From contig CAZEFE010000008.1 in NCBI GenBank assembly GCA_964511385.1, positions 62,001 through 126,000 of the forward strand: DNA of 64,000 nucleotides. Reading direction: 5' to 3'. The stretch is from CAILHX01 sp964511385. Lineage in GTDB: Bacteria; Pseudomonadota; Gammaproteobacteria; Burkholderiales; Methylophilaceae. This document shows positions 8,796 through 16,249 of the stretch, in pieces (within the stretch, counting starts at the first letter, position 1; the number at the start of each line of letters is the position of its first letter). The notes below the pieces were generated by a model. The model worked only from the letters and a program-made list of their open reading frames with translations, had not been told where the DNA came from and did no database searches. The position numbers and the translations under genes were made by a program.

Positions 8796-9400
8796 TTTTC
8801 ATTCCCCTTAAATTGATCTTTAAATTCTCTAACTTGAACTACTTTTTCTAAATTACTTTCACAGTGGTCTATTTCCAACCAAAATCGCCAAGGCCAATCA
8901 GCACGTAGTTTCCTGCCGGAGCTAGAAAAATCTACATACTTACCCAATACCTTATTGTTTTTTGAGTCTGTTAATTCAGTCGTAGAACGACGCATATTAG
9001 CGAAAAATGGGCCGTAATTCTCGGTAGAAGAAATATAGTTAATTCGTTGGTTTAGTTTATCCGTATATGACCAGTTGTTACCGTTGTCATCATGACTGCT
9101 AACACTGACGGGGGGATTATTAGTTTTTAACGTCTCCAACACCCCCGGATTCTCCGCCTTCCACTGGTCAACCGTCTTGTAGACCCAGAAGCCCGCCTCG
9201 GTGGAGCAGTAATGCTCATGGACGAGCACGGTAGGTATCCAGTCCCAGAACGGGATCAACCACATCACCAAGGCCGCGCCCCAACCCCAGCGCATGGCGC
9301 TTTTGCCGTTCCTTCGCGCAAATCCGATCGCGCCACGCACGGCCAGCAGGGAAACCAGCAAATACAGCCCGATCGCGAGCAGTACCATCAACCCGAACAT
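8792..9400 (-). CDS. Two-helix membrane protein coupled to lipase-like effector (copy 1)
   Basis: 202 residues. Two hydrophobic helices (about 2-24 and 40-58) precede a soluble domain of about 140 residues without recognised family. A motif shared with the copy at 11.2-11.8 kb is FWDWIPT, then H-x-x-YC, AGFWVYKT and QW-x-x-ENPGV. The ATG at 9400 is chosen because the sequence GGCAAAGGAGCGCGTGATG is identical at both paralogues; the apparent conserved leader AKERV is therefore the Shine-Dalgarno region, not protein. The stop overlaps the start of the lipase-like gene (ATGA), so the two are translationally coupled. Possible roles: immunity protein against the adjacent effector, or an accessory factor for its maturation. 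Confidence 0.8.
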   Translation of the reverse strand: MFGLMVLLAIGLYLLVSLLAVRGAIGFARRNGKSAMRWGWGAALVMWLIPFWDWIPTVLVHEHYCSTEAGFWVYKTVDQWKAENPGVLETLKTNNPPVSVSSHDDNGNNWSYTDKLNQRINYISSTENYGPFFANMRRSTTELTDSKNNKVLGKYVDFSSSGRKLRADWPWRFWLEIDHCESNLEKVVQVREFKDQFKGNEK

Positions 9401-9505
9401 CACGCGCTCCTTTGCCAATAGCCATCGTTCGCCGTTATATATTGTGCGCCGCCAGCCATGGTGACAATGCTTGTGGTGGTGAAACTATTTCCATAAAATG
9501 GCGTC

Positions 9506-9742
9506 ATGACTAAAATGCACGCGCAGGATGACTGGCGCATCCGCATCAACGGCGGTGAGGCCCATCCGCTCCCCCATGCGCATGTGGAATTCCGTGACGG
9601 GGCGCGTGTTTCGGTGGCGGTTGAGTCGCTGGCGGTGTTGGCCGGCATGGTGCATCCGCGCGGGCGTCTCGATGCGCCGCTGGCGTGGATCGCCGCGCAC
9701 CGGGATGAATTGATTACCGAGTACTGGAGGTTGAACCGATGA
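9506..9742 (+). CDS. DUF4160-family small protein
   Basis: 78 residues with the DUF4160-type core HPLPHAHVEFRDGA followed by a WIAAHRDELIxxW-type end. Proteins of this family are usually encoded next to a DUF2442 protein and are suspected toxin-antitoxin-like partners; the biochemical activity is unknown to me. Here the ATG of the DUF2442 gene overlaps its stop by 4 bases. It is on the strand opposite to the secretion genes and sits between the two effector modules, so it looks like a later insertion. An alternative start is the ATG at 9515. Confidence 0.8.
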   Translation: MTKMHAQDDWRIRINGGEAHPLPHAHVEFRDGARVSVAVESLAVLAGMVHPRGRLDAPLAWIAAHRDELITEYWRLNR

Positions 9743-10206
9743 AATATCCCCCCGCCATTCTGGCGGCGCGCATGGTGGCGCCGCTGACGCTGGAACTGGA
9801 CTGGAGCACGCGCGAGACGCTGCGGCTTGATTTGGCGCCCGTGGCGCGCCAGTACGCAGCCTTCGCCCCTTTGCAAAACGCCGCCACTTTCGCCGCCTTC
9901 CGGGTGGATGACTGGGGGCATGCGCTGGAATGGCCGGACGGCCTGGACATGGGCGCCGACCGGCTTTACGAGTTGAGCCGCGAGCAGGCCGGTTTGCCCA
10001 CTGCCGGACAGTTCGGCCAGTGGATGGCACGGCACCACCTTTCGTTGGCCGATGCAGCCAAGGCCTTGGGCATGACGCGCCGCATGATGACGCATTACCG
10101 TACTGGCAGCCGCCCGATTCCCAAAGTTGTGATTCTGGCGTGCAAGGGCTGGGAGGCGGAGAATTCCAAACACTCCGGCAGCAACGTTCAATCTCCCGCA
10201 GGTTGA
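9739..10206 (+). CDS. DUF2442 protein with C-terminal helix-turn-helix
   Basis: 155 residues. Residues 1-75 resemble DUF2442 (RLDLAPVARQYAAFAPL, then FRVDDWGHALEWPDGLDMGAD). Residues about 90-140 (FGQWMARHHLSLADAAKALG, then MTRRMMTHYRTGSRPIP) form an XRE-like helix-turn-helix, so the protein probably binds DNA and may autoregulate the pair. The last roughly 15 residues (HSGSNVQSPAG) read into sequence that, on the other strand, is the tail of the broken lipase, so the native C-terminus may have been altered at the insertion point. It is coupled to the DUF4160 gene by a 4-base overlap. Confidence 0.82.
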   Translation: MKYPPAILAARMVAPLTLELDWSTRETLRLDLAPVARQYAAFAPLQNAATFAAFRVDDWGHALEWPDGLDMGADRLYELSREQAGLPTAGQFGQWMARHHLSLADAAKALGMTRRMMTHYRTGSRPIPKVVILACKGWEAENSKHSGSNVQSPAG

Positions 10207-11201
10207 GTCATTACCTCTTTGGCTTTGCCGGTCGCCAATGACAATATCCAGCTTGCGTCCGGGCAGTGTCTGGCTGAGTCCGGCAACAAGATTTTCCAGG
10301 CTGTGGCCGCCCCAAGTACCCAACCCGCCGCTTTCGATGTAGATGCCGTCATAGCCTCCGGGTTGGGATAGCAAGAGGGTGTTCTGTGCCGCGAATTCCT
10401 GGCCGGCCAAACCATAGATGTTCTCGATCCCGGCCGCATCAAAGTTTGCGCTTCCGCCCAGCATGCCGAGCAGGTTGGAGACGTTGCTATTGGAGCGGAA
10501 GCCCAAGCCGTTGATACCGGTCGCTTGCACATCCAGCCCCGGGAATAATGCGGTAAATGCCATTGCCAGGTGGCCGCCCAGACTATGTGCCCGGTAACGT
10601 CTACCGCGGTGATTGACTGGCCGAGGCCATCGGTACGGGCCGCCGCCTCGAAATGTATCGTGCGAACGGCGCGGGAGGGATAATCAATGACAATGTCCGA
10701 ACGGGCGCGCAGCGTGGCCTCATAAGCCAGACCGGCGGCGGGGCTGACCAGATAAGCCGCCGCCAGGGCGGTGGTTTCGGTGCTCAGGGTGTCCAGCGTG
10801 GCTGCGTGGTAGGTGGTGCTGGTCAGCCGCTGCCAGTAGTTGTACGTGTCCACCAGTTGATCCAGCACGATGCCGTCCACGAAAATGTCGCCGCCGTCAG
10901 CGCGGAAATCCACGCCCGCGCTGTTCGGGGTGGAGCCGCGGATGGCAAGGACATAATCCCCGGCCCTGGCGCCTGAAAGCGGGTCGTCGTCATTGCGCTG
11001 GAACAGGGTGGCGGAGAAACCGTTCGCAGTGTCGGGTTGATGGGAAACAACTGTCCAATGTTTGAGAAACTCCGTGGCTTGGGTGGCGCTGAAACCTTCA
11101 TCTTCTAAAGCACCTTTAGGGTTATTCGGGAATAACAAAAATTTTGCGTATGCGGCTTCAGCCAGTTGCCCTTGCTCGAACAAATTCTGAATAGTGTTCA
11201 T
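10190..11201 (-). pseudogene. Type I-secreted lipase, frameshifted and truncated
   Basis: The first 205 codons (MNTIQNLFEQGQLAEAAYAK to ...ITAVDVTGH) are the N-terminus of an alpha/beta-hydrolase lipase of the kind that carries C-terminal RTX repeats. Directly after the GH of the nucleophile elbow two extra bases (10585-10586) shift the frame; removing them restores GHSLGGHLAMAFTALFPG and a good continuation (INGLGFRSNSNVSN, GLAGQEFAAQN, SGGLGTWGGHSLENLVAG) to about 10190. There the homology ends against the opposite-strand DUF2442 gene, so the remainder of the lipase and any RTX repeats are lost. The start codon overlaps the stop of the upstream membrane-protein gene (ATGA). The product cannot be an active lipase unless the shift is a sequencing error, and it would still be truncated. 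Confidence 0.85.
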
Positions 11202-11818
11202 TTTTCAACTCCTTTAAATTGGCTCATCCATTTACCACTCTCAATTGCCTTGCTCCTGTCACAATATCCACCTTCACCCATCCAGAACCCACTGTCTAAC
11301 CAGAATTTCCATCCAGACCAACCAGCTTGCCTTCGTTCTTGGGATGTTGAGAAATCCACGTACCGTGCCAATATCTCATTGGTCTTTGTATCTATAAGCG
11401 CATCCTCACGTTTCCATCTATGGAGAAAAAGAGGACCTTGGTGTTTCACTATCAAGTTAAAACGCTGATTTAGGAAATTGGTAGTGGTGTAATTCACCAT
11501 ATCCCCCTCATGTATCGAGGGATAACCCTTATTCGCCACCAACCCCTCCATCACCCCCGGATTCTCCTTCTCCCACTGCTCCGGCGTCTTGTACACCCAG
11601 AACCCGGCCTGGGTTTCGCAGTAGTATTTATGCGCGACTATGGTCGGTATCCAATCCCAGAATACCGGCAGGTACACGATCAGGAATCCATACGCCGCGC
11701 CCAGCCAGCGCTTGCGGCCTTGCCAGCCTCGCTCTTGCGCCCAGCGCCAGCCGCGCCGGGTCGCCCAGACCAGAAGCAGCAGATACAACCCCAGCAATGG
11801 AATAATGACGGCACCCAT
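11198..11818 (-). CDS. Two-helix membrane protein coupled to lipase (copy 2)
   Basis: 206 residues, paralogue of the protein at 8.8-9.4 kb: two N-terminal hydrophobic helices, then FWDWIPTIVAHKYYC, AGFWVYKTPEQWEKENPGV, and in the soluble part ARYVDFSTS (copy 1: GKYVDFSSS) and W-x-FWL. The ATG at 11818 follows the same GGCAAAGGAGCGCGTGATG initiation region as copy 1; the open frame extends upstream into the ABC gene but there is no sign that this part is translated. The partner lipase is broken, yet this gene is intact. That would fit an orphan immunity gene, but neutral persistence is also possible. Confidence 0.8.
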   Translation of the reverse strand: MGAVIIPLLGLYLLLLVWATRRGWRWAQERGWQGRKRWLGAAYGFLIVYLPVFWDWIPTIVAHKYYCETQAGFWVYKTPEQWEKENPGVMEGLVANKGYPSIHEGDMVNYTTTNFLNQRFNLIVKHQGPLFLHRWKREDALIDTKTNEILARYVDFSTSQERRQAGWSGWKFWLDSGFWMGEGGYCDRSKAIESGKWMSQFKGVEK

Positions 11819-11924
11819 CACGCGCTCCTTTGCCAAGCTTGAATAAATGGGCTCAGACACCATTTTCGCCTCACCCGCTTCCATAAAACATGCATGCAAG
11901 CGCCCTCCGTCATTCGCCCACTGC

Positions 11925-14051
11925 TCATTCAACACCTCCCTGCGTGATCTCCGCTTTCCCTGGATTCCCTGCGGCTTCCTTTCCCAGCAACACAGCCTGA
12001 TCAACCATCAGCCCCTTGGGCAACTGATGCGTAATAAACAGCATCCCCACCTGTCCCTTGAGCTTGTTGATGGTTCGCGCGAAATGCTCTGCTGTTTGGC
12101 TGTCGAGGCTGCTGGTAGCCTCATCGAAAATGAGCAGTTTGGGTTGTTTGAGTAGCGCGCGAGCAATGGCGATGCGTTGCTTTTGTCCGCCAGAGAGGCC
12201 GGCACCGTGTTCGCCGATCTCGGTCTGGTAGCCCTGCGGCAGTTTTTCGATGGCGTCGTGGATTTCGGCCAACTGGCAGGCGTGGGTGACCTGTTCGAAG
12301 CTGGCATGCGGATTGGCGAGGATGAGGTTGTCGTAGATGGTGCCGGAGAACAGGATGGTCTCCTGTGGGACGACGCCGAAGTGCGCGCGGAGTTCGTTGC
12401 TGGCGAGGTGGCGGATGTCGCGGCCATCGAGCTTGATGCTGCCTTCCTGCGGTTGATGGAAACCTAGCAGCAGTTTTGCCAACGTACTTTTGCCACTGCC
12501 GGAAGGGCCCATGAGGACAACACAATGACCGGGCTGGATCTGGAAGCTTAGATCACGATAAAGCCACGGATGCTCATCGGAGTATCGAAAGCTGATGCCG
12601 TCCACATCGATTCTGGCCTGGGTATTGCCGTTTGCCCGAGCAGGGGTGATGGAGGCCCGCTCGGTGGGCGCATTCATGACATCGCCCAATCGCTTGACGG
12701 CAATATCGGCCTGCTGGAATTCCTGCCATAGCCCGACCAGCCGGAGCACCGGGCCGGACAGGCGGCCGGAGAACATCTGGAAGGCGACCAGCATGCCGAC
12801 GGTGAAGTTGCTGTCGTGCATGACCAGCCAGGCGCCGGTGCAGAGGATGGCGAGGGTCTGCGCCTGGTCGATGGCGTTGGCGGCAGTGTTGTAGGTATTG
12901 GAAAGATTACGGCTACGAAAACCCGCGCCGAGGTATTCGGAAAGGTAATCGCCGAAGCGGGATTTCAATTGGGGTTCCATCTGTAGCGCCTTGACCGTTT
13001 CCATGCCGGAGATGTATTCGGTCAGGAAAGCCTGGTTTCTGGCGCCCACCATGAACTGTTGATTGAGCCGTTGCCGGATGATCGGCGTAATGGCAAAACT
13101 CAGAATGGAAATGAGGGTCAGCGAGGCCAGCGCAATCAAGGTGAGCTGCCAGCTATACCAGAACATGATGGCAAGGAAGACGACGAGAAAGGGAAAATCC
13201 AGCAACAGTGTCACCAGTCCGCCAGCGAGGAATTCGCGAATGGTTTCCACGCCGTGGACGCGGGCCACCACCACGCCGGTGGAACGATTCTGGTAGTAGC
13301 GCAAGGGCAGATCCAGCAGATGACTGAAGACCTTGTGGCCCAATGTGGCATCGATACGATTGCCGGTATGGAGGACGAGGTATTGCCGCACCCAGCCCAT
13401 CGCAGCATTGAAGATAAGAAATACAAACAACGCGATGCCGATGACAACCAGCGTGCTGACCGTATGATGGACGACAACCTTGTCGATGACGATCTGCGTA
13501 CATACCGGGACAGCCAGGCCAACCAACTGGATGGCGAAGGAGGCCAGCAGGATTTCCTTCCAGATGTTGCGATATTTCAGCAGTTCGGGGATAAACCAGC
13601 GGAAACCAAAAGCCCTGGGTTCGGTGTCGGGGTCGTCTATCGATTCCGCCTGCTTTTTTGCCAGGAGAATGTAGCCCGTGTGGCGATGGGAAAATGCTTC
13701 CAGACCAACCGGCTGCGGAGCTTGTTGACCGGGTTCCGCAACCAGCAATCGCTCGCCGTCGGATTTTAGGATGAGTGCCAGGCGATTTGCCGGAACGGCG
13801 TTGATTTCAGTCAGGCTGGCCTTCAGGACAGCCAGGCAGGGAAAAATGTCCGCGGGAAGTTTGCGCAGCGCGATTTTCTGGAGCGATGCGCGCAAACCCA
13901 ATGCGTGCAGTGCTTGCAGCAGCGAGGCAAGGTGGTAGGGCGGCGGGAACTGCCGTGAAATCAGGTGCGGGTCGAAAGGGATACGGTTGAGCGAACACAG
14001 CGTGCCTGACGCCCATAAAAAATCTTCAGCAGAATGCTTTACCCGAACCAT
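11925..14051 (-). CDS. Type I secretion ABC exporter, HlyB/LapB type
   Basis: 708 residues with three parts. Residues 1-130 are a C39-peptidase-like domain without a catalytic Cys in the expected QxxxCG context, so it is a substrate-docking rather than a cleaving domain, as in HlyB. Residues about 150-430 hold six transmembrane helices. The nucleotide-binding domain has Walker A GPSGSGKST (515-523), the signature LSGGQKQR (about 619) and Walker B LLIFDEATSSLD. It is first in the minus-strand gene series that ends with the HlyD adaptor, and most likely exports the RTX protein and the lipases across both membranes. Confidence 0.94.
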   Translation of the reverse strand: MVRVKHSAEDFLWASGTLCSLNRIPFDPHLISRQFPPPYHLASLLQALHALGLRASLQKIALRKLPADIFPCLAVLKASLTEINAVPANRLALILKSDGERLLVAEPGQQAPQPVGLEAFSHRHTGYILLAKKQAESIDDPDTEPRAFGFRWFIPELLKYRNIWKEILLASFAIQLVGLAVPVCTQIVIDKVVVHHTVSTLVVIGIALFVFLIFNAAMGWVRQYLVLHTGNRIDATLGHKVFSHLLDLPLRYYQNRSTGVVVARVHGVETIREFLAGGLVTLLLDFPFLVVFLAIMFWYSWQLTLIALASLTLISILSFAITPIIRQRLNQQFMVGARNQAFLTEYISGMETVKALQMEPQLKSRFGDYLSEYLGAGFRSRNLSNTYNTAANAIDQAQTLAILCTGAWLVMHDSNFTVGMLVAFQMFSGRLSGPVLRLVGLWQEFQQADIAVKRLGDVMNAPTERASITPARANGNTQARIDVDGISFRYSDEHPWLYRDLSFQIQPGHCVVLMGPSGSGKSTLAKLLLGFHQPQEGSIKLDGRDIRHLASNELRAHFGVVPQETILFSGTIYDNLILANPHASFEQVTHACQLAEIHDAIEKLPQGYQTEIGEHGAGLSGGQKQRIAIARALLKQPKLLIFDEATSSLDSQTAEHFARTINKLKGQVGMLFITHQLPKGLMVDQAVLLGKEAAGNPGKAEITQGGVE

Positions 14052-14461
14052 CGGGAGATGGTGGTTTCATTGACCTCGGTATGGATAGGGAATTTTTCCC
14101 GTTATTGGCGGTGAGAATAACCCGATTTGGAATGGCGGATGTGAATGTCAGACCATTCCAGAAATTGCCGGGGTCTCGCTTGACTGCCTTCGAACACATC
14201 GACCGGCCGGCATTGCTGGCCTTGGCTTGGGATGCCCTGAACAAGTCCCCAGTGTGGTTCGATACATTTTCCGTTCGTCCTGAGTGCCGCGCCAGGCGCG
14301 GCATATCGAAGGAGCGAACGGAAATCACTCACCACGAACGGGCTTGTTCATGATTTTTCTTATGAGTACGCCGCATTTCGCAAGGTACGCTGACCTGCCG
14401 CTGCCTGCGTAGAGGACATTGATTTCCATGCGGGCGCCCTAAAGGAACTCGTGCGATAGGT
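14052..14461. other. 410-base spacer between the secretion island and the PDH operon
   Basis: No gene I can support. A plus-strand frame at 14081-14353 has no recognisable similarity and runs through a large imperfect palindrome (see 14239-14349). The region upstream of the ABC exporter start at 14051 must contain its promoter, but no convincing -35/-10 pair was identified. Confidence 0.6.
14239..14349. repeat. Imperfect 111-base palindrome with a GC-rich core
   Basis: Outer arms begin GAACAAG and end CTTGTTC. Inner arms share TTTTCCGTTCG / CGAACGGAAA and end in a perfect core hairpin TGCCGCGCC-A-GGCGCGGCA (14285-14303). The inner sequence CCGTTCGTCCTGAG...ATCGAAGGAGCGAACGG resembles the dispersed TTCGTCCTGAGC/TCGAAGGACGAA repeat common in Proteobacterial genomes. 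It could act as a REP-like element or as a weak bidirectional terminator between the island and lpdA; it has no T-tract. Confidence 0.65.
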
Positions 14462-16237
14462 CTAGCGCTTTTTCGGCGGCAGCAGGTCGGTGATCGTGCC
14501 TTCCGCCATTTCTGCGGCGAAGCACACGGTTTCCGACAGCGTCGGGTGCGCGTGGATGGTGAGGCCGATGTCCTCGGCGTCCGCACCCATCTCGATCGCC
14601 AGCACCGCTTCGGCCAGCAGTTCGCCGGCGTTGGGGCCGACGATGCCGGCGCCAATAATCCGGCGGCTACCCTTTTCCATGATCAGCTTGGTGCTGCCTT
14701 CGGTGCGGCCGATGGACAACGCGCGACCGCTGGCCACCCAGGGGAAGGAAGCCTTCTCGATCTCGATGCCCTTGGCCTTGGCGTCGGTCTCGCTGATGCC
14801 GGCCCAAGCCACTTCGGGGTCGGTGTAGGCCACGGACGGGATCGCCAGTGCCTGGAACTCGACCTTGTGACCGTCGATGACTTCCGCCGCCACCTTGCCT
14901 TCGTGCACGGCCTTGTGGGCGAGCATGGGCTGGCCCACAATATCCCCAATCGCGAAGATGTGCGGCACGTTGGTGCGTTGCTGCTTGTCGACCGGGATGA
15001 AGCCGTAGTCGTTGACGAACACGCCGGCCTTTTCGGCCCCGATGTTCTTGCCGTTGGGACGGCGACCGATGGCGACCAGCACGCGGTCGTAGACCTGAGG
15101 TTCGATCGCCTGCTCGCCGTCGAAGGTGACGTGAATGCCGTCCTTCTTCGGTTCCAGCTTGGACACCTTGGTCTTCAGCATGATCTTTTCAAAGCGCTTT
15201 TCCATGCGCTTGTGCAGCGGCTTGACCAGGTCGCGGTCGCAGCCGGGGATCAGCCCGTCGGCCAGTTCCACTACGGAAACCTTGCTGCCGAAGGCGTCGT
15301 ACACCGTGCCCATTTCCAGGCCAATGATGCCGCCGCCGACGACCAGCATGCGTTTCGGGATGTCTTCCAGCGCCAAAGCGCCGGTCGAGTCCATGATGCG
15401 CGGGTCGTTCAAATGTTCCGGCGCCAGGCCCGGCATCTTGGTCGCCTGGGAGCCGGCCGCGATGATGGCGTAGTCGAAGGAAATCGTGGTGACCTTGCCG
15501 TCGGCGCCGGTCACGGCGATCTGGTTCGGGCTGGTGAATTCGCCGCGGCCATTGACCACGGTGACGTTACGCTGCTTGGCCAGGCCGGAGAGGCCGCCGG
15601 TCAGCTTGCCGACGACGTCGTTGGCTTTCCAGGACTTCAGTTTTTCGATGTCGATCTTTGGCTTGCCGAAGCTGATGCCATGTTCGGCCATTTCTTCGGC
15701 TTCGGTGATGACCTTCGCAGCATGTAATAACGCCTTGGACGGGATGCAGCCGACGTTTAGGCAGACGCCACCCAGCGTGGGGTAGCGTTCGACCAATACG
15801 ACCTTCTTGCCCAGGTCTGCGGCGCGGAAAGCTGCGGTATACCCCCCAGGGCCGGCACCCAACACCAGCACTTCGGCATGCAAGTCGGATGGGCCGGCTG
15901 CGGCTGGGGCCGGTGTCGGCGCTGCAACTGGGGGCGCGACCGGAGCGGGTGCGGCGGTTGGAGCTTCGGCCTTGGCGGCAGGCGCGGCTTCGCCGGCAGA
16001 GGCCTCCAGCGTCAGGATGGCAGAACCCTTCGCAACCTTGTCACCGATCTTGACCGTCACCGCTTTGACCGTACCGGCATGGGTCGAGGGAATATCCATC
16101 GATGCCTTGTCGGATTCCAGCGTGATCAGCGAATCGTCGACGTTGATACTGTCGCCCGGTTTGACGTGGACTTCGATGACGTCGACGCTGTCGAAATTGC
16201 CGATATCCGGCACCTGAATTTCAATGGTTTGGCTCAT
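14462..16237 (-). CDS. lpdA: Dihydrolipoyl dehydrogenase (E3) with N-terminal lipoyl domain
   Basis: FAD flavoprotein that reoxidises dihydrolipoamide with NAD+ in the pyruvate dehydrogenase complex. The first 80 residues are a lipoyl domain with the modified lysine in LESDKASMD, followed by an Ala/Pro-rich linker. Then come the FAD motif GAGPGGYTAAFRAADLG, the redox-active disulfide GGVCLNVGCIPSKALLH, a second Rossmann motif GGGIIGLEMG and the C-terminal catalytic HAHPTLSE. The ATG at 16237 is chosen; a TTG four codons upstream is less likely. About 591 residues. E3 with its own lipoyl domain is known from several betaproteobacteria. Third gene of the aceE-aceF-lpdA operon, 12 bases after aceF. 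Confidence 0.96.
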   Translation of the reverse strand: MSQTIEIQVPDIGNFDSVDVIEVHVKPGDSINVDDSLITLESDKASMDIPSTHAGTVKAVTVKIGDKVAKGSAILTLEASAGEAAPAAKAEAPTAAPAPVAPPVAAPTPAPAAAGPSDLHAEVLVLGAGPGGYTAAFRAADLGKKVVLVERYPTLGGVCLNVGCIPSKALLHAAKVITEAEEMAEHGISFGKPKIDIEKLKSWKANDVVGKLTGGLSGLAKQRNVTVVNGRGEFTSPNQIAVTGADGKVTTISFDYAIIAAGSQATKMPGLAPEHLNDPRIMDSTGALALEDIPKRMLVVGGGIIGLEMGTVYDAFGSKVSVVELADGLIPGCDRDLVKPLHKRMEKRFEKIMLKTKVSKLEPKKDGIHVTFDGEQAIEPQVYDRVLVAIGRRPNGKNIGAEKAGVFVNDYGFIPVDKQQRTNVPHIFAIGDIVGQPMLAHKAVHEGKVAAEVIDGHKVEFQALAIPSVAYTDPEVAWAGISETDAKAKGIEIEKASFPWVASGRALSIGRTEGSTKLIMEKGSRRIIGAGIVGPNAGELLAEAVLAIEMGADAEDIGLTIHAHPTLSETVCFAAEMAEGTITDLLPPKKR

Positions 16238-16249
16238 GACAATTTCCAA

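Noticed and set aside
9400..10189. Continuation of the lipase frame downstream of 10190 on the minus strand
   Set aside because: The frame stays open but the translation is opposite to the DUF2442 and DUF4160 genes and has no lipase similarity.
11819..12004. N-terminal extension of the copy 2 membrane protein into the ABC gene
   Set aside because: The extension has no counterpart in copy 1 and the shared initiation region places the start at 11818.
11925..14051. ABC exporter as a peptidase-containing (leader-cleaving) bacteriocin exporter
   Set aside because: The N-terminal C39-like domain lacks the catalytic Cys motif, so it fits HlyB-type RTX export.
14081..14353. Possible 90-codon gene between the island and lpdA
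   Set aside because: No similarity recognised, no SD, and its 3' half runs through a palindrome.
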